Source: Saprospiraceae bacterium
GTDB taxonomy: Bacteria; Bacteroidota; Bacteroidia; Chitinophagales; Saprospiraceae
Length of the DNA: 34,493 nt
Reading direction: 5' to 3'
Assembly (NCBI GenBank): GCA_020629315.1
Contig: JAHDDO010000015.1
Coordinates: forward strand, 1-34,493
This document shows, in pieces, positions 7,586 through 16,367 of this stretch. The translations under genes were made by a program, and so were the position numbers. Below the pieces are notes generated by a model. That model had not been told where the DNA came from and ran no database searches. It saw only the letters and a list, made by a program, of their open reading frames with translations. Numbering within the stretch: position 1 is the stretch's first letter; every line of letters begins with the position of its first letter.

Positions 7586-8596
7586 GTGAAAAAGCCAGTG
7601 ATATTAGCCATAGAATCGAGCTGTGATGATACGTCCGCAGCCGTGATAAAAAATGGAGAAATACTATCCAATGTGACGGCCAATCAAAAAATTCATGCAG
7701 AATATGGTGGCGTCGTTCCGGAGTTAGCCTCACGTAAGCATCAATTGCATATTATTCCCGTAGTGGATACCGCTTTAAAACGAGCAGGCATAACACAAAA
7801 AGATTTGGATGCCATCGCATTTACTAGAGGTCCTGGCTTATTAGGTAGTTTATTAGTAGGTGTCGGCTTTGCCAAATCATTAGGTCTTGCGCTAGGCATT
7901 CCTTTGCTAGAAGTAGATCATATGCAAGCCCATGTTTTAGCTCATTTTGCGGAAGACCCCAAGCCTTCTTTCCCATTTTTATGTTTAACCGTTTCCGGTG
8001 GTCATACTCAAATCGTAAAGGTGAAGAGCCCCTTACAAATGGAAGTATTAGGAAACACCATAGACGATGCAGCGGGAGAAGCATTTGACAAAACCGGCAA
8101 GATATTAGGTTTACCTTATCCCGCTGGACCTCATATTGATCGGTTAGCTACGCAAGGAACCGCTTGCTTTACATTTACCAAACCCAAGGTTGAAAACCTT
8201 GACTTCAGCTTCAGTGGATTAAAAACAGCTATTCTCTATTTCTTGCAAGATCAAGTAAAAAAAGACCCTGCTTTTGTTGAGAGGGAGTTAGCCAATATTT
8301 GTGCCTCTGTGCAAGAAACTATCATACAAATTCTAATGGATAAGATGATAAAAGCTAGTGAACAAACGGGAATAAAAGAAATGGCAATTGCAGGTGGGGT
8401 CTCAGCCAATAGTGGATTGCGAAAAACCTTTGAGGCCATTGGAAAAGAAAGAGGCTGGAAAACCTACATTCCAGCATTTCAATATTGTACTGATAATGCT
8501 GGAATGATTGCTGTGGTTGCCCACTTTAAGTATTTGGCCTCCGAGTTTACAGATCAGCGAGTTACAGCTAATCCAAGATTACGGTTTAACCAATAA
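7586..8596 (+). CDS. tsaD: tRNA N6-adenosine threonylcarbamoyltransferase TsaD
   Basis: TsaD transfers the threonylcarbamoyl group made by TsaC onto A37 of ANN-decoding tRNAs, working with TsaB and TsaE. The frame is open from TTG at 7553, but the GTG at 7586 gives the family-typical start MKKPVILAIESSCDDTS and a 336-residue protein. The codons at 7553-7558 lie on or before the likely promoter, so I prefer 7586. Visible signatures are the metal-binding HMQAH (His112, His116), the nucleotide-binding SGGHT (137-141), the IDDAAGEAFDK segment and the C-terminal CTDNAGMIA. All are intact. The gene runs opposite to its left-hand neighbours and overlaps the convergent DUF697 gene by 11 bp at its 3' end. 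Confidence 0.95.
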   Translation: MKKPVILAIESSCDDTSAAVIKNGEILSNVTANQKIHAEYGGVVPELASRKHQLHIIPVVDTALKRAGITQKDLDAIAFTRGPGLLGSLLVGVGFAKSLGLALGIPLLEVDHMQAHVLAHFAEDPKPSFPFLCLTVSGGHTQIVKVKSPLQMEVLGNTIDDAAGEAFDKTGKILGLPYPAGPHIDRLATQGTACFTFTKPKVENLDFSFSGLKTAILYFLQDQVKKDPAFVERELANICASVQETIIQILMDKMIKASEQTGIKEMAIAGGVSANSGLRKTFEAIGKERGWKTYIPAFQYCTDNAGMIAVVAHFKYLASEFTDQRVTANPRLRFNQ

Positions 8597-9194
8597 TTTC
8601 TTTCTTCATTTTCTTAAATTCCGCTTCGGTAATGGCTTTATCTTTTCTAAGTTTAGCCAACTTTTCAAGCTGATCCAACTTTGACGAAGATACCTCTTCT
8701 TCCATAGGCATCTCCTCTACAACTGCCGCTTCTTCTGGCTCTGCCTTTTCCTTCTCCATTTCTTTCGCCATATCTTTCCCTTGTTCGAATTTTTCTTTAT
8801 AGTAGGTTCTAAAACTATCTACATTAAACGAAAGGAAATCTCCGCCCGACTCAAAGTGTTTTTTGAATACCTCCCCAACGGCGTACGTAGATGCCCCTGA
8901 AATAACGGCAAAGGTGATTCCTCCCAGTACTGAACCTACCACCGGAATAACTTTGATCATACCCGCACCTAACCTAGCCATTCCCGCTCCCGTCAAAGCA
9001 GAGATAATGGCTTTTCCTTGATTCTCTTCAAATTCAATATTGTATTGATTGCTCAACTGACGAATCATATCCATTTGGATGGCACTTACGGCTACAAAGT
9101 CTACAATTGGAATAGGAATGGCACCTGCCCCCATAGAAAGCCACATATGATTTTTTATAATTCGGTTCGATTTTTCTGATTTTGTTTTAATCAT
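8586..9194 (-). CDS. DUF697-like membrane protein with C-terminal SHOCT domain
   Basis: 202 residues. The N-terminal half (about 10-112) resembles DUF697 (YcjF/GTPase-associated family): the signature GAGAIPIPIVDFVAVSAIQ (22-40) and two glycine-rich hydrophobic segments (about 62-78 and 82-104), probably membrane-inserting. A charged, Glu/Met-rich linker (140-168) leads to a SHOCT-like short helical domain at the end (KLDQLEKLAKLRKDKAITEA, 172-191, then EFKKMKKEIIG), which in other proteins often follows a membrane segment and may mediate oligomer contacts. Function is unknown. It overlaps tsaD tail-to-tail by 11 bp. The 91 bp between its start and the A2M gene show no promoter or terminator I can support. 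Confidence 0.78.
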   Translation of the reverse strand: MIKTKSEKSNRIIKNHMWLSMGAGAIPIPIVDFVAVSAIQMDMIRQLSNQYNIEFEENQGKAIISALTGAGMARLGAGMIKVIPVVGSVLGGITFAVISGASTYAVGEVFKKHFESGGDFLSFNVDSFRTYYKEKFEQGKDMAKEMEKEKAEPEEAAVVEEMPMEEEVSSSKLDQLEKLAKLRKDKAITEAEFKKMKKEIIG

Positions 9195-9285
9195 GGTATA
9201 CTGTTATTTACTAAGATTAACTCTAAAGACCATTACGGAGTTCCTTCATCCGACAAAGGCTTTAATTTAATCGACTACCTTCCGC

Positions 9286-12200
9286 TCAATCAAGGACATT
9301 GATCCATGCACCTTCAGAGTGTGCTCCAAATTCGGGTGCGTAATATGATTGTATTTCTGCAAACCCTTGTTGGTATTTTCCAGGATGAACAACCAACACA
9401 TCATATTCTAAAACAAAATCTCCTTTCGGTAAGGTCTCTATAAAAAAGTGCTGGCCATCGTCTCGAATCGTTTGATAAAAGAAGACACCATCTTTGTACT
9501 GATATCCGCTTAATGATTCTGTTGGTTCAATACCCGCTGCTCGGTTATCAATGATACTGACAAATTGCATTCTACGATCATTAACAATATGGAGTTTCAT
9601 CCGCAAGCGATCCCCTTTTCGGATCTCTTGTCCATCCCACTTTATCCACGAAACTTCTTTATCTGTTATTTTCTGCACATACAGTTCCTTACCTATATGC
9701 AGCGGAAGATTACCTTCGCTTTTTGTCACCTCAGACTTAGGTCTAAACTGCTGGGATTGGACCAAACCAAAAATCGGGAAAGGATTACTATTCGTTACTG
9801 TAATTGTTTTAGGAACTTTCTTCATAGAATTTTTGTCCCAACTAAAGTTTTGATAATTCAACTCCCTATTTATATTCTGAGCCTCTTTGTCAAATACAAT
9901 GTCCACTCTGGATTGTTTCTGCATCCAAGTTTGATCAAGCTTCATAAATGAATACAATACTTCCGCGGTATTAGCTTGTTGTTGCCATTGATTAACCCGC
10001 TTATTAGCCACTATCCATTGTTTGAGTCCATCTAACCATTCCGACGAAACCTTCATTTCATTTAGGAATTCCATGGCATATGCAACTGATAAGATATCGT
10101 TTCCATATTCGTAAAAATGGTTTGTTTCCTTCCAAAAAATGCCTTGGTCTTCTTTTCTAATGGCACGTTCCTTCAAACTCGCTACAATATCTTGGGCCGT
10201 TTCTTGTTTAGCTACTATTAAAAAAGTCAGTCCTGCCATGGATTGATGGTATACGTCTAACTGTGTCCAAAACTTTTGGGCCATTGAAATACAATGATCA
10301 TATATTTTATTAGATCGAAATGCCGAACCTTTTTCTAAGACGCTCGACACATACGCATATCTAATCATATTAGGCGTTACTGTTTTTGTTGTCGTTAAAA
10401 AGTAATTTTTATCTTTTTGGACTTGCTCATGAATGTATCGCATCAAGTTCTCAAGGTCAATATAATTCTCAAACTTTGCGATAGTTCCTAATGAACTCAG
10501 CCGGGCTATCTTTTCTGCAAAAAGCAAACTGACGCTTAATGAAGGCCTCCCCTCTTTAGACCATAACATACCTCCGCTTGGGTGTTGAAATCTAGACAAT
10601 GATTTCATATATGCCTGCAGTTGTTGTTGCCTATAATTGCTATCTACATATTTGCTTAGCAAAAACTTTCGTTCTTCTTCATCTTTAGCTTGTCTAATCC
10701 AAGGTGTATTTGCTAAAGTCTCTACTTTCAAATCTTCATTTCGCAGTAAAGGGCTACGTTCATTTTCTACTGCTTCTAAAAGCAATTGGTCCGCTAATAG
10801 AGGTTCATTTGTTATTATTTTATCAAGCAATGCTAAGATTCTTATGTTGTCTAATAATTTGGCCGAATACCGCAAAGGTTCATCATGCAGTGATGGCATG
10901 GATTGGAGCACTAGATGCATGGGATTTGCCGCCACTTCAAAACTCAGTTTGTGTAAATCAGACGTGCTCAGAATTCCTAATTTACTAAGATCTATTTCTT
11001 TTGTTTCACCACTTTTAATCCATAATGGTTTGCTATCTCGCACCAAGGTTTGATTAGAAATGATTGGTACAACCTGCCGCACAGCATCAGTAGATCCTGG
11101 ACTTGAAAATGAGGCTGTTAAAGCCAGTGGACTGATGGCGTCTTCATTCGTTTCAAGGGTAAAGAAACTCGTACGACTTGTGCCCGCTGGAATACGTATT
11201 GCCAATTCATCTTCTTCAATGCCTACAGCATTAGCAAATCCATCCAACACTGCATTGGCTTCCAAACGCAGTGTCCCTGTAATATCTTTTTCTGAGCCAT
11301 TTTCTACCTTTACAGGGATTTTGATTTTATCTCCGCTAGCCAGAATTCTTGGAAAATTAGGGCTTACTATGACCTCTTTGCGGCTCACTACACTCTGCGT
11401 AAAGAATGTATATTCTAGTTCTTTAGAATGGGCAAAAATCAAGAGTTTATAGGTAGAGACGCCGTCATTCATCGTAAAATCAATATCAAAATTCCCCTTT
11501 CCATCTACGTTTATATTATTATAAAAGAAAACTGTCTCTCCTAGCTCTTTCCGTATTTCGGGGGTTTTAGGTTTTGCAATTACAGCACTATTTTCGTCAG
11601 CAGAAAAAGCGGTCACTTGAGCGGCAGGCATAGCAGCATCCATGGCCATTTCGCCTTCATTCATCATACCTTTCTCCTTCATCATTTGACGTTTCATTAT
11701 ACCTCCTCTTTGCTCCATGATGACACCACCCCGGTAGTAGTCATTCATAAAACTAAACCAGTTAAAATAAGGATATCTATCTAAGGGATAGTGTGTATTC
11801 CCCCTTGGATATGACATATTAAAATTCTGATTTTGACCTACCATAAAACCATGTGGCCTAAGTAATTGTAAATGAGCCGTAGGATTATAAAATGTATGAT
11901 ACCAATTGTGCGGATATATCTCATCCAATGAGGCATCATATAAGCAGGCATTTACAATAACTTCAGTTGTTGCTTTTATATCGCCCTCAATGGCAAAGTT
12001 CCAGGAATAGGGTTTTCCAGGCTCCACCTTTTCGTCTATTTCAAGTGCCTTAATACTAAATTGTTCTTCCGGAAACTCGACTGGAAAGTATCGATCTACG
12101 CGACCTACTTTATTATCCAAAACTGTTAGGGCGCTGATACTGAATCCACCTACTTCATCAATAGACACTTTTTCTATTTCTTCTGCTACTTCACTCGCTC

Positions 12201-15198
12201 GTTTCCAATCAGAACGTACTAGTTTTCCTCCTTTCCACTTCTGTAATAATATATGATTGACACCTGATTTAGCCAATACTTTATAATCGATTACATCACT
12301 AAGACTTGATACTTTATCAGAGGCTATTAATTGAAGAAGGGAGCTCCCTTGTAAATGGGTATCTGTAAATTGAAAGTATCGGGTTTGTTCTTGAACATCT
12401 CCTTTAGCATTTGTTGCAACAGTGCTTAATTGATAAAATCCACTACTCAAATCTCCAAGTGTAAATTGATGCCCATTATATTCTACAGATGAAAAATTAT
12501 TGTTCCTTGGCCATTTTGACGGGTTTACATCATCTTCATTATAAATAACATTAGGTAATCGTCTTTCGAATTCTGATCGTTCATAGAAGTAGTAATCTAC
12601 CTCATTTGACCAATAACGTTGTGAATAATTGGGTTTGGGAGGACTCAATTGAACTAATGTGCTCTTCACCGTAGCATCTATAGCTTGTCCTTCAATATTT
12701 GTTGTTTTAAATGTGATTTCTAAGGGTCCACCTTTTACATATTCTTGTGCCAGGTTGTCCTCTATCTTAAATGGCTTATTAGTTAAGGAAATACCTTTGT
12801 TAGCTTCAAGACTTTCGCCTGTTCTATCGGACACGGTGAGTCGAACTTCGTAAAAAACAGATGTTAGATTTTCACCTTCTTTGACAGGGTCTTCAAAATC
12901 TATTTGATAGCGACCTTCGCCATCTGTTCCCACTATTCCTTGGTCCACTATGAACGGTTGTTGTCTTTGGGGATATCCTCTGAACTCCCAATACGGGGAT
13001 TGGATGGTATTTGAACGATAGATAGCATATTTCAGATCCGCGCCTTCTACTGGAAAGTCGGTCATACTGGATACCTTCCCAGAAAATGTAATGGCATCTC
13101 CTATTACGTAATCTCTTTTGATAGTGTCGAAGGCATGTTTAATGGTAGGCCTCTTATACTCTTCCACTTTGAAATGGTATGAACCACTGTTCAATTGCGT
13201 TTGGGTACCTTGTATTTGTATCTGATAATTTCCAAGTAAATCTCCCTCTGGAACAATAAAATCACCTTGCACTGATCCGTAGGCGTCCGAGGTAACTTCC
13301 TTGCTGTAAACAATTTCTCGATTTTGGTTATAGCAGACTATTTCATAAGTAGCATTGGTTTGTAGTTGCGGTCTTTGGTTTGCTAGTGTATAGATTACTC
13401 CTTTGTAGAATACTCTTTGACCCGGTCGGTATATCGAACGATCTGTCATAAAGTAAGCCATACTTCTACTTCTATTTCGATTGTCTTGATAGGCTTGCAA
13501 GTAGAAATGTTCGTTAACGATAAAGCGATCATTTTCGGTAGTCAGCTCTATCAAAATATTCCTGGCTTTAGCATCTATACCCAGCTTACACAGACCATTA
13601 GCATCTGTTGTATGCGTATCTATTTTATCGAAGATCTGTTTCCGTTTTACGCGATCGTAATTGCCTGCATATAGGTTTACCGATACATTTTGCAAGGGTT
13701 CGCCAGTGGCTCTATCTACCGCTACGAGATGTTGACCATCTATAGAATTGTAAGAAAATAGGGCAAGCTTAGAAACTTGAAAATAACTCACCGCAAACAG
13801 CTCATCTTTTCGTGTATTGGCCATGCCCTTCTCCGACACAACTAGAATGTAAGCACCTGTAGTCAAGGCAGGAACTATAACGTTTGCTGTATGCTCTTCA
13901 TAATCTTGAATATCACTTACATCTTCTGTCCAGCTATTTTGTACATTGAGGGTCTTCAACTCTTTTCGTAAAGCTTCATCGTACTTTCTATCTCTCGACC
14001 ATGCGGCACTCTCATAAGGCATAATTTCAAAATGCAATTTCTCCACATTTCTAAAATTCACTCTAGCTTCAAACTCTTGTTTTGGTAGTAAGACGGCTTC
14101 AGTTTTTATTCTGAGGTTTGAGATTTCAATTTGATCCTTATACCTCTTTAATTTTGATACAAGCTCTTTATCCTGACCATTCTTGCTAAGTTCCTCAATA
14201 ATGGACATAGCCTCTACATATGGTTTTTTCTGCGGTCCAATGTCCTCTTGAGAAGTAACTAAACTTTTCACTAATTGTAATCCTGCTAATTCTTTATCAT
14301 ACCCCTTTGCGGACAAGTAGGTCGAACGGAGTACTGCATTGTATTTTTGCGTCTTCTCTGGATCATTACTTTTGTTGTAATCAAAGGCCCAACGCATATA
14401 TTTCACTAATACAGATTGCCTTTCTTTTGCCGCAATTTTTTGATGTAAAATTTTATAATAGTACTGCGCTTTGTGGGTATTACTTTCACTTACAGGTAAT
14501 GCTAAATCAAGAAAAGAGTCTGTGTCTAAAAACGCATGATCACTCTTAATAAACTCTGGTAAACCATTTGGTTTTATTTGGTGTCCACTGTTTGAGAAAT
14601 AACGAATGGCATTGACCAATAAAAACTCTTCGAGATCCATTTGCTGTAGAGAACTTCCGTCTAGTATAGCTGGTATTTCTTCCAGTTGTATCTCGCTAAG
14701 TCCATCTATCGCCAAGGATGATTCTAGGTTAAAAAGAGATTCGGATTGAAGTTTTTCTACGCTCCATTCTTCAATGGATTTTGAAGATTCATCAAGTGTG
14801 TTTGTTCTTTCAGATAATCTGTACAAATTATTACGAGCATACTGCTGATAATACACAGCTAAAAGATGATGTAAAACGGCTCTTACTTCTGGAATTTCAC
14901 AGTTACTGATTTCTTCTTCTATCTGCCTGATTTTTTCAGTGCTTTGCACATCCTCTAACTCAAAGCTGAGATTAGCTTTAAAAATGGATGACTTAATCCA
15001 TTGATCACTTCGTTGTTCTTTCTTTGCCGCTTGATAGATTTTTTCGACCACTTCTAGTGCGGATGCGGGAAGTCCTTTCTCTTGAAACTCACCCACCTCT
15101 TTCCAGGCTTTCTCGTAGTCAAAATCTGAAGATGAAATCATGCTCATAAAGAAGATTGCTAATGCCATTAGACTTACACTTGACAATTTTAATAACAT
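9286..15198 (-). CDS. Alpha-2-macroglobulin family protein without thioester
   Basis: 1970 residues, the large size usual for Bacteroidota members of this family. A signal peptide is likely (hydrophobic residues 5-23, no lipobox Cys), so it should be exported to the periplasm or surface. The MG2-type signature TDRSIYRPGQ is at 585-594. The alpha-2-macroglobulin segment RKELGETVFFYNNINVDGKG follows the bait-like region. The C-terminal half is a helical toroid-like domain (about 1430-1800), then a beta domain to the end. Bacterial A2Ms trap proteases through a CxEQ thioester; here the matching place reads SMPSLHDEPLRYSAK (1433-1447), with neither the Cys nor the EQ. Residues 1161-1190 are a Met-rich stretch (nine Met in 30) in the bait position. 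No PBP1C gene is adjacent. It may act as a thioester-independent inhibitor or an envelope scaffold. Confidence 0.9.
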   Translation of the reverse strand: MLLKLSSVSLMALAIFFMSMISSSDFDYEKAWKEVGEFQEKGLPASALEVVEKIYQAAKKEQRSDQWIKSSIFKANLSFELEDVQSTEKIRQIEEEISNCEIPEVRAVLHHLLAVYYQQYARNNLYRLSERTNTLDESSKSIEEWSVEKLQSESLFNLESSLAIDGLSEIQLEEIPAILDGSSLQQMDLEEFLLVNAIRYFSNSGHQIKPNGLPEFIKSDHAFLDTDSFLDLALPVSESNTHKAQYYYKILHQKIAAKERQSVLVKYMRWAFDYNKSNDPEKTQKYNAVLRSTYLSAKGYDKELAGLQLVKSLVTSQEDIGPQKKPYVEAMSIIEELSKNGQDKELVSKLKRYKDQIEISNLRIKTEAVLLPKQEFEARVNFRNVEKLHFEIMPYESAAWSRDRKYDEALRKELKTLNVQNSWTEDVSDIQDYEEHTANVIVPALTTGAYILVVSEKGMANTRKDELFAVSYFQVSKLALFSYNSIDGQHLVAVDRATGEPLQNVSVNLYAGNYDRVKRKQIFDKIDTHTTDANGLCKLGIDAKARNILIELTTENDRFIVNEHFYLQAYQDNRNRSRSMAYFMTDRSIYRPGQRVFYKGVIYTLANQRPQLQTNATYEIVCYNQNREIVYSKEVTSDAYGSVQGDFIVPEGDLLGNYQIQIQGTQTQLNSGSYHFKVEEYKRPTIKHAFDTIKRDYVIGDAITFSGKVSSMTDFPVEGADLKYAIYRSNTIQSPYWEFRGYPQRQQPFIVDQGIVGTDGEGRYQIDFEDPVKEGENLTSVFYEVRLTVSDRTGESLEANKGISLTNKPFKIEDNLAQEYVKGGPLEITFKTTNIEGQAIDATVKSTLVQLSPPKPNYSQRYWSNEVDYYFYERSEFERRLPNVIYNEDDVNPSKWPRNNNFSSVEYNGHQFTLGDLSSGFYQLSTVATNAKGDVQEQTRYFQFTDTHLQGSSLLQLIASDKVSSLSDVIDYKVLAKSGVNHILLQKWKGGKLVRSDWKRASEVAEEIEKVSIDEVGGFSISALTVLDNKVGRVDRYFPVEFPEEQFSIKALEIDEKVEPGKPYSWNFAIEGDIKATTEVIVNACLYDASLDEIYPHNWYHTFYNPTAHLQLLRPHGFMVGQNQNFNMSYPRGNTHYPLDRYPYFNWFSFMNDYYRGGVIMEQRGGIMKRQMMKEKGMMNEGEMAMDAAMPAAQVTAFSADENSAVIAKPKTPEIRKELGETVFFYNNINVDGKGNFDIDFTMNDGVSTYKLLIFAHSKELEYTFFTQSVVSRKEVIVSPNFPRILASGDKIKIPVKVENGSEKDITGTLRLEANAVLDGFANAVGIEEDELAIRIPAGTSRTSFFTLETNEDAISPLALTASFSSPGSTDAVRQVVPIISNQTLVRDSKPLWIKSGETKEIDLSKLGILSTSDLHKLSFEVAANPMHLVLQSMPSLHDEPLRYSAKLLDNIRILALLDKIITNEPLLADQLLLEAVENERSPLLRNEDLKVETLANTPWIRQAKDEEERKFLLSKYVDSNYRQQQLQAYMKSLSRFQHPSGGMLWSKEGRPSLSVSLLFAEKIARLSSLGTIAKFENYIDLENLMRYIHEQVQKDKNYFLTTTKTVTPNMIRYAYVSSVLEKGSAFRSNKIYDHCISMAQKFWTQLDVYHQSMAGLTFLIVAKQETAQDIVASLKERAIRKEDQGIFWKETNHFYEYGNDILSVAYAMEFLNEMKVSSEWLDGLKQWIVANKRVNQWQQQANTAEVLYSFMKLDQTWMQKQSRVDIVFDKEAQNINRELNYQNFSWDKNSMKKVPKTITVTNSNPFPIFGLVQSQQFRPKSEVTKSEGNLPLHIGKELYVQKITDKEVSWIKWDGQEIRKGDRLRMKLHIVNDRRMQFVSIIDNRAAGIEPTESLSGYQYKDGVFFYQTIRDDGQHFFIETLPKGDFVLEYDVLVVHPGKYQQGFAEIQSYYAPEFGAHSEGAWINVLD

Positions 15199-15226
15199 AT
15201 CAATACGTATTACACTTAACTAAACT

Positions 15227-15256
15227 TCTATTTAGATGCGTATAGTTTCTAAATAG
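15227..15256. repeat. Short inverted repeat upstream of the A2M gene
   Basis: CTATTTAG at 15228-15235 is repeated inverted as CTAAATAG at 15249-15256, 13 bp apart. It lies in the 76 bp between the oxidoreductase stop (15275) and the A2M start (15198), both on the minus strand. There is no T-tract of terminator type. It could be an operator or a weak transcript hairpin, and could be chance in AT-rich DNA. Confidence 0.3.
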
Positions 15257-15274
15257 GGTCTGAAAGAGAGGATA

Positions 15275-16315
15275 TTAATAAAATCTTAAAACATCTACTT
15301 CTTCAGGGATGGGCTTCCCTTTAAGAATTACATTGGCCATTATCCTAGCAAAGTGTGGACCTAAGGATGTCCCTTTTGTCCCTAATCCATTGAATATGTA
15401 GATATTATCATACTGCTTATGCTTACCCAAGATAGGTTTCCGATCAGGCGTACATGGTCGGATGCCTGCTCTTTTATCTAAAATAGTAGGCCACTTCCCT
15501 AACCATTGGTTCAACCATTTTTTTTGCTCTTCAATGAATGTTTCACTAACCTGAGTAGATCTTTCTTTCCAATGGTATCCACCGCCAGTCCAATACGTAC
15601 CATCAGGATTACCCGCTAAAAAGTATTTATTCTTTACGATCCATCCTGGACTTATGTCTAATGATACTTGGAGGGATTGTCCTTGAGCAGGGCGCATAGG
15701 AATGCTTGACCATAATGAATCATGCTCGATGGCTGCTCCATTGCAATAAATGACTGCCTGGTATGATTCATCATTATAGCGAATATAATCTGATTGGAAA
15801 TCTACATCACTTGAGTCAAATGTTGATTCAATAAGACACCCTTCTCTTTTTAATAACTTTCTGTACGTAGAAACCAGTAATGCAATATTTACTTTACGTC
15901 CATTTTTTATGCCGGCATAATACTCATTATCAAAGGCAGGTTCAATTTCGTTTATTTGAGACATGCCACCATCGTGAGCTTTATATTCCTCATGGACAAG
16001 ACGTGAACTCCATTGGTTTTCGGCCAACGGACTTCCTAGCCTTCTATAAATGGTTTTTTCTTCTAGTATGGAGATATCTAACAGCTCAGACAGTTCAGTA
16101 TAACATGAATCTAAAGCACTCAACAAGGTATCGAACATCCAACTCTTTGTGAAGTATCTCCCTGTTATAGGATTTACAATTCCAGCAGCTGCCATAGTAG
16201 CACTACCTACATGACCTTTATCAATAATATCATGTTCAATACCTTCCTTCCTTAAAAAAAAGGATAATAAGGTTCCGGCTAATCCCTGTCCAATAATAAG
16301 ATACTTACTAGGCAT
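15275..16315 (-). CDS. FAD-dependent oxidoreductase (DAO family)
   Basis: 346 residues from the ATG at 16315. The protein begins MPSKYLIIGQGLAGTLLSFF: a Rossmann FAD-binding motif GQGLAG near residue 10 (GxGxxG), as in D-amino-acid oxidase/glycine oxidase-type flavoenzymes. The C-terminal FAD-contact region includes GIRPCTPDRKPILGK and FNGLGTKGTSLGP, also typical of DAO proteins and of the MnmC oxidoreductase domain. The substrate is unknown; there is no signal peptide. A GTG five codons upstream (16330) would add GTG-Ala-Phe-Phe-Ile, but those codons lie within the terminator hairpin and T-tract of the preceding gene, so I chose the ATG. Expression must come from read-through of that terminator or from a promoter I could not find. 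Confidence 0.85.
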   Translation of the reverse strand: MPSKYLIIGQGLAGTLLSFFLRKEGIEHDIIDKGHVGSATMAAAGIVNPITGRYFTKSWMFDTLLSALDSCYTELSELLDISILEEKTIYRRLGSPLAENQWSSRLVHEEYKAHDGGMSQINEIEPAFDNEYYAGIKNGRKVNIALLVSTYRKLLKREGCLIESTFDSSDVDFQSDYIRYNDESYQAVIYCNGAAIEHDSLWSSIPMRPAQGQSLQVSLDISPGWIVKNKYFLAGNPDGTYWTGGGYHWKERSTQVSETFIEEQKKWLNQWLGKWPTILDKRAGIRPCTPDRKPILGKHKQYDNIYIFNGLGTKGTSLGPHFARIMANVILKGKPIPEEVDVLRFY

Positions 16316-16318
16316 AAT

Positions 16319-16347
16319 AAAAAAAGCCACCCATAATGAGTGGCTTT
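16319..16347 (-). terminator. Intrinsic terminator of the MopE-like T9SS gene
   Basis: On the minus strand the 8-bp stem AAAGCCAC/GTGGCTTT (16340-16347 with 16323-16330) encloses a 9-nt loop and is followed at once by more T residues, down to about 16319. It lies 20 bp after the stop codon at 16368. The U-tract ends only 3 nt before the ATG of the FAD oxidoreductase. Confidence 0.75.
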
Positions 16348-16367
16348 ATATAATTTATGTAAAACAA

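Noticed and set aside
7512..7733. Minus-strand 73-codon frame overlapping the tsaD promoter and N-terminus
   Set aside because: It runs antisense to the conserved tsaD start; composition is typical of a shadow frame.
9551..9951. Plus-strand open frames of 100-128 codons opposite the A2M gene
   Set aside because: They lie entirely antisense to a well-supported gene, overlap each other in different frames and have no recognisable domains. They are by-products of the coding strand.
16323..16330. GTG at 16330 as the start of the FAD oxidoreductase
   Set aside because: The extra five codons are the 3' arm and T-tract of a terminator hairpin, and the Rossmann motif sits at the usual distance from the ATG at 16315.
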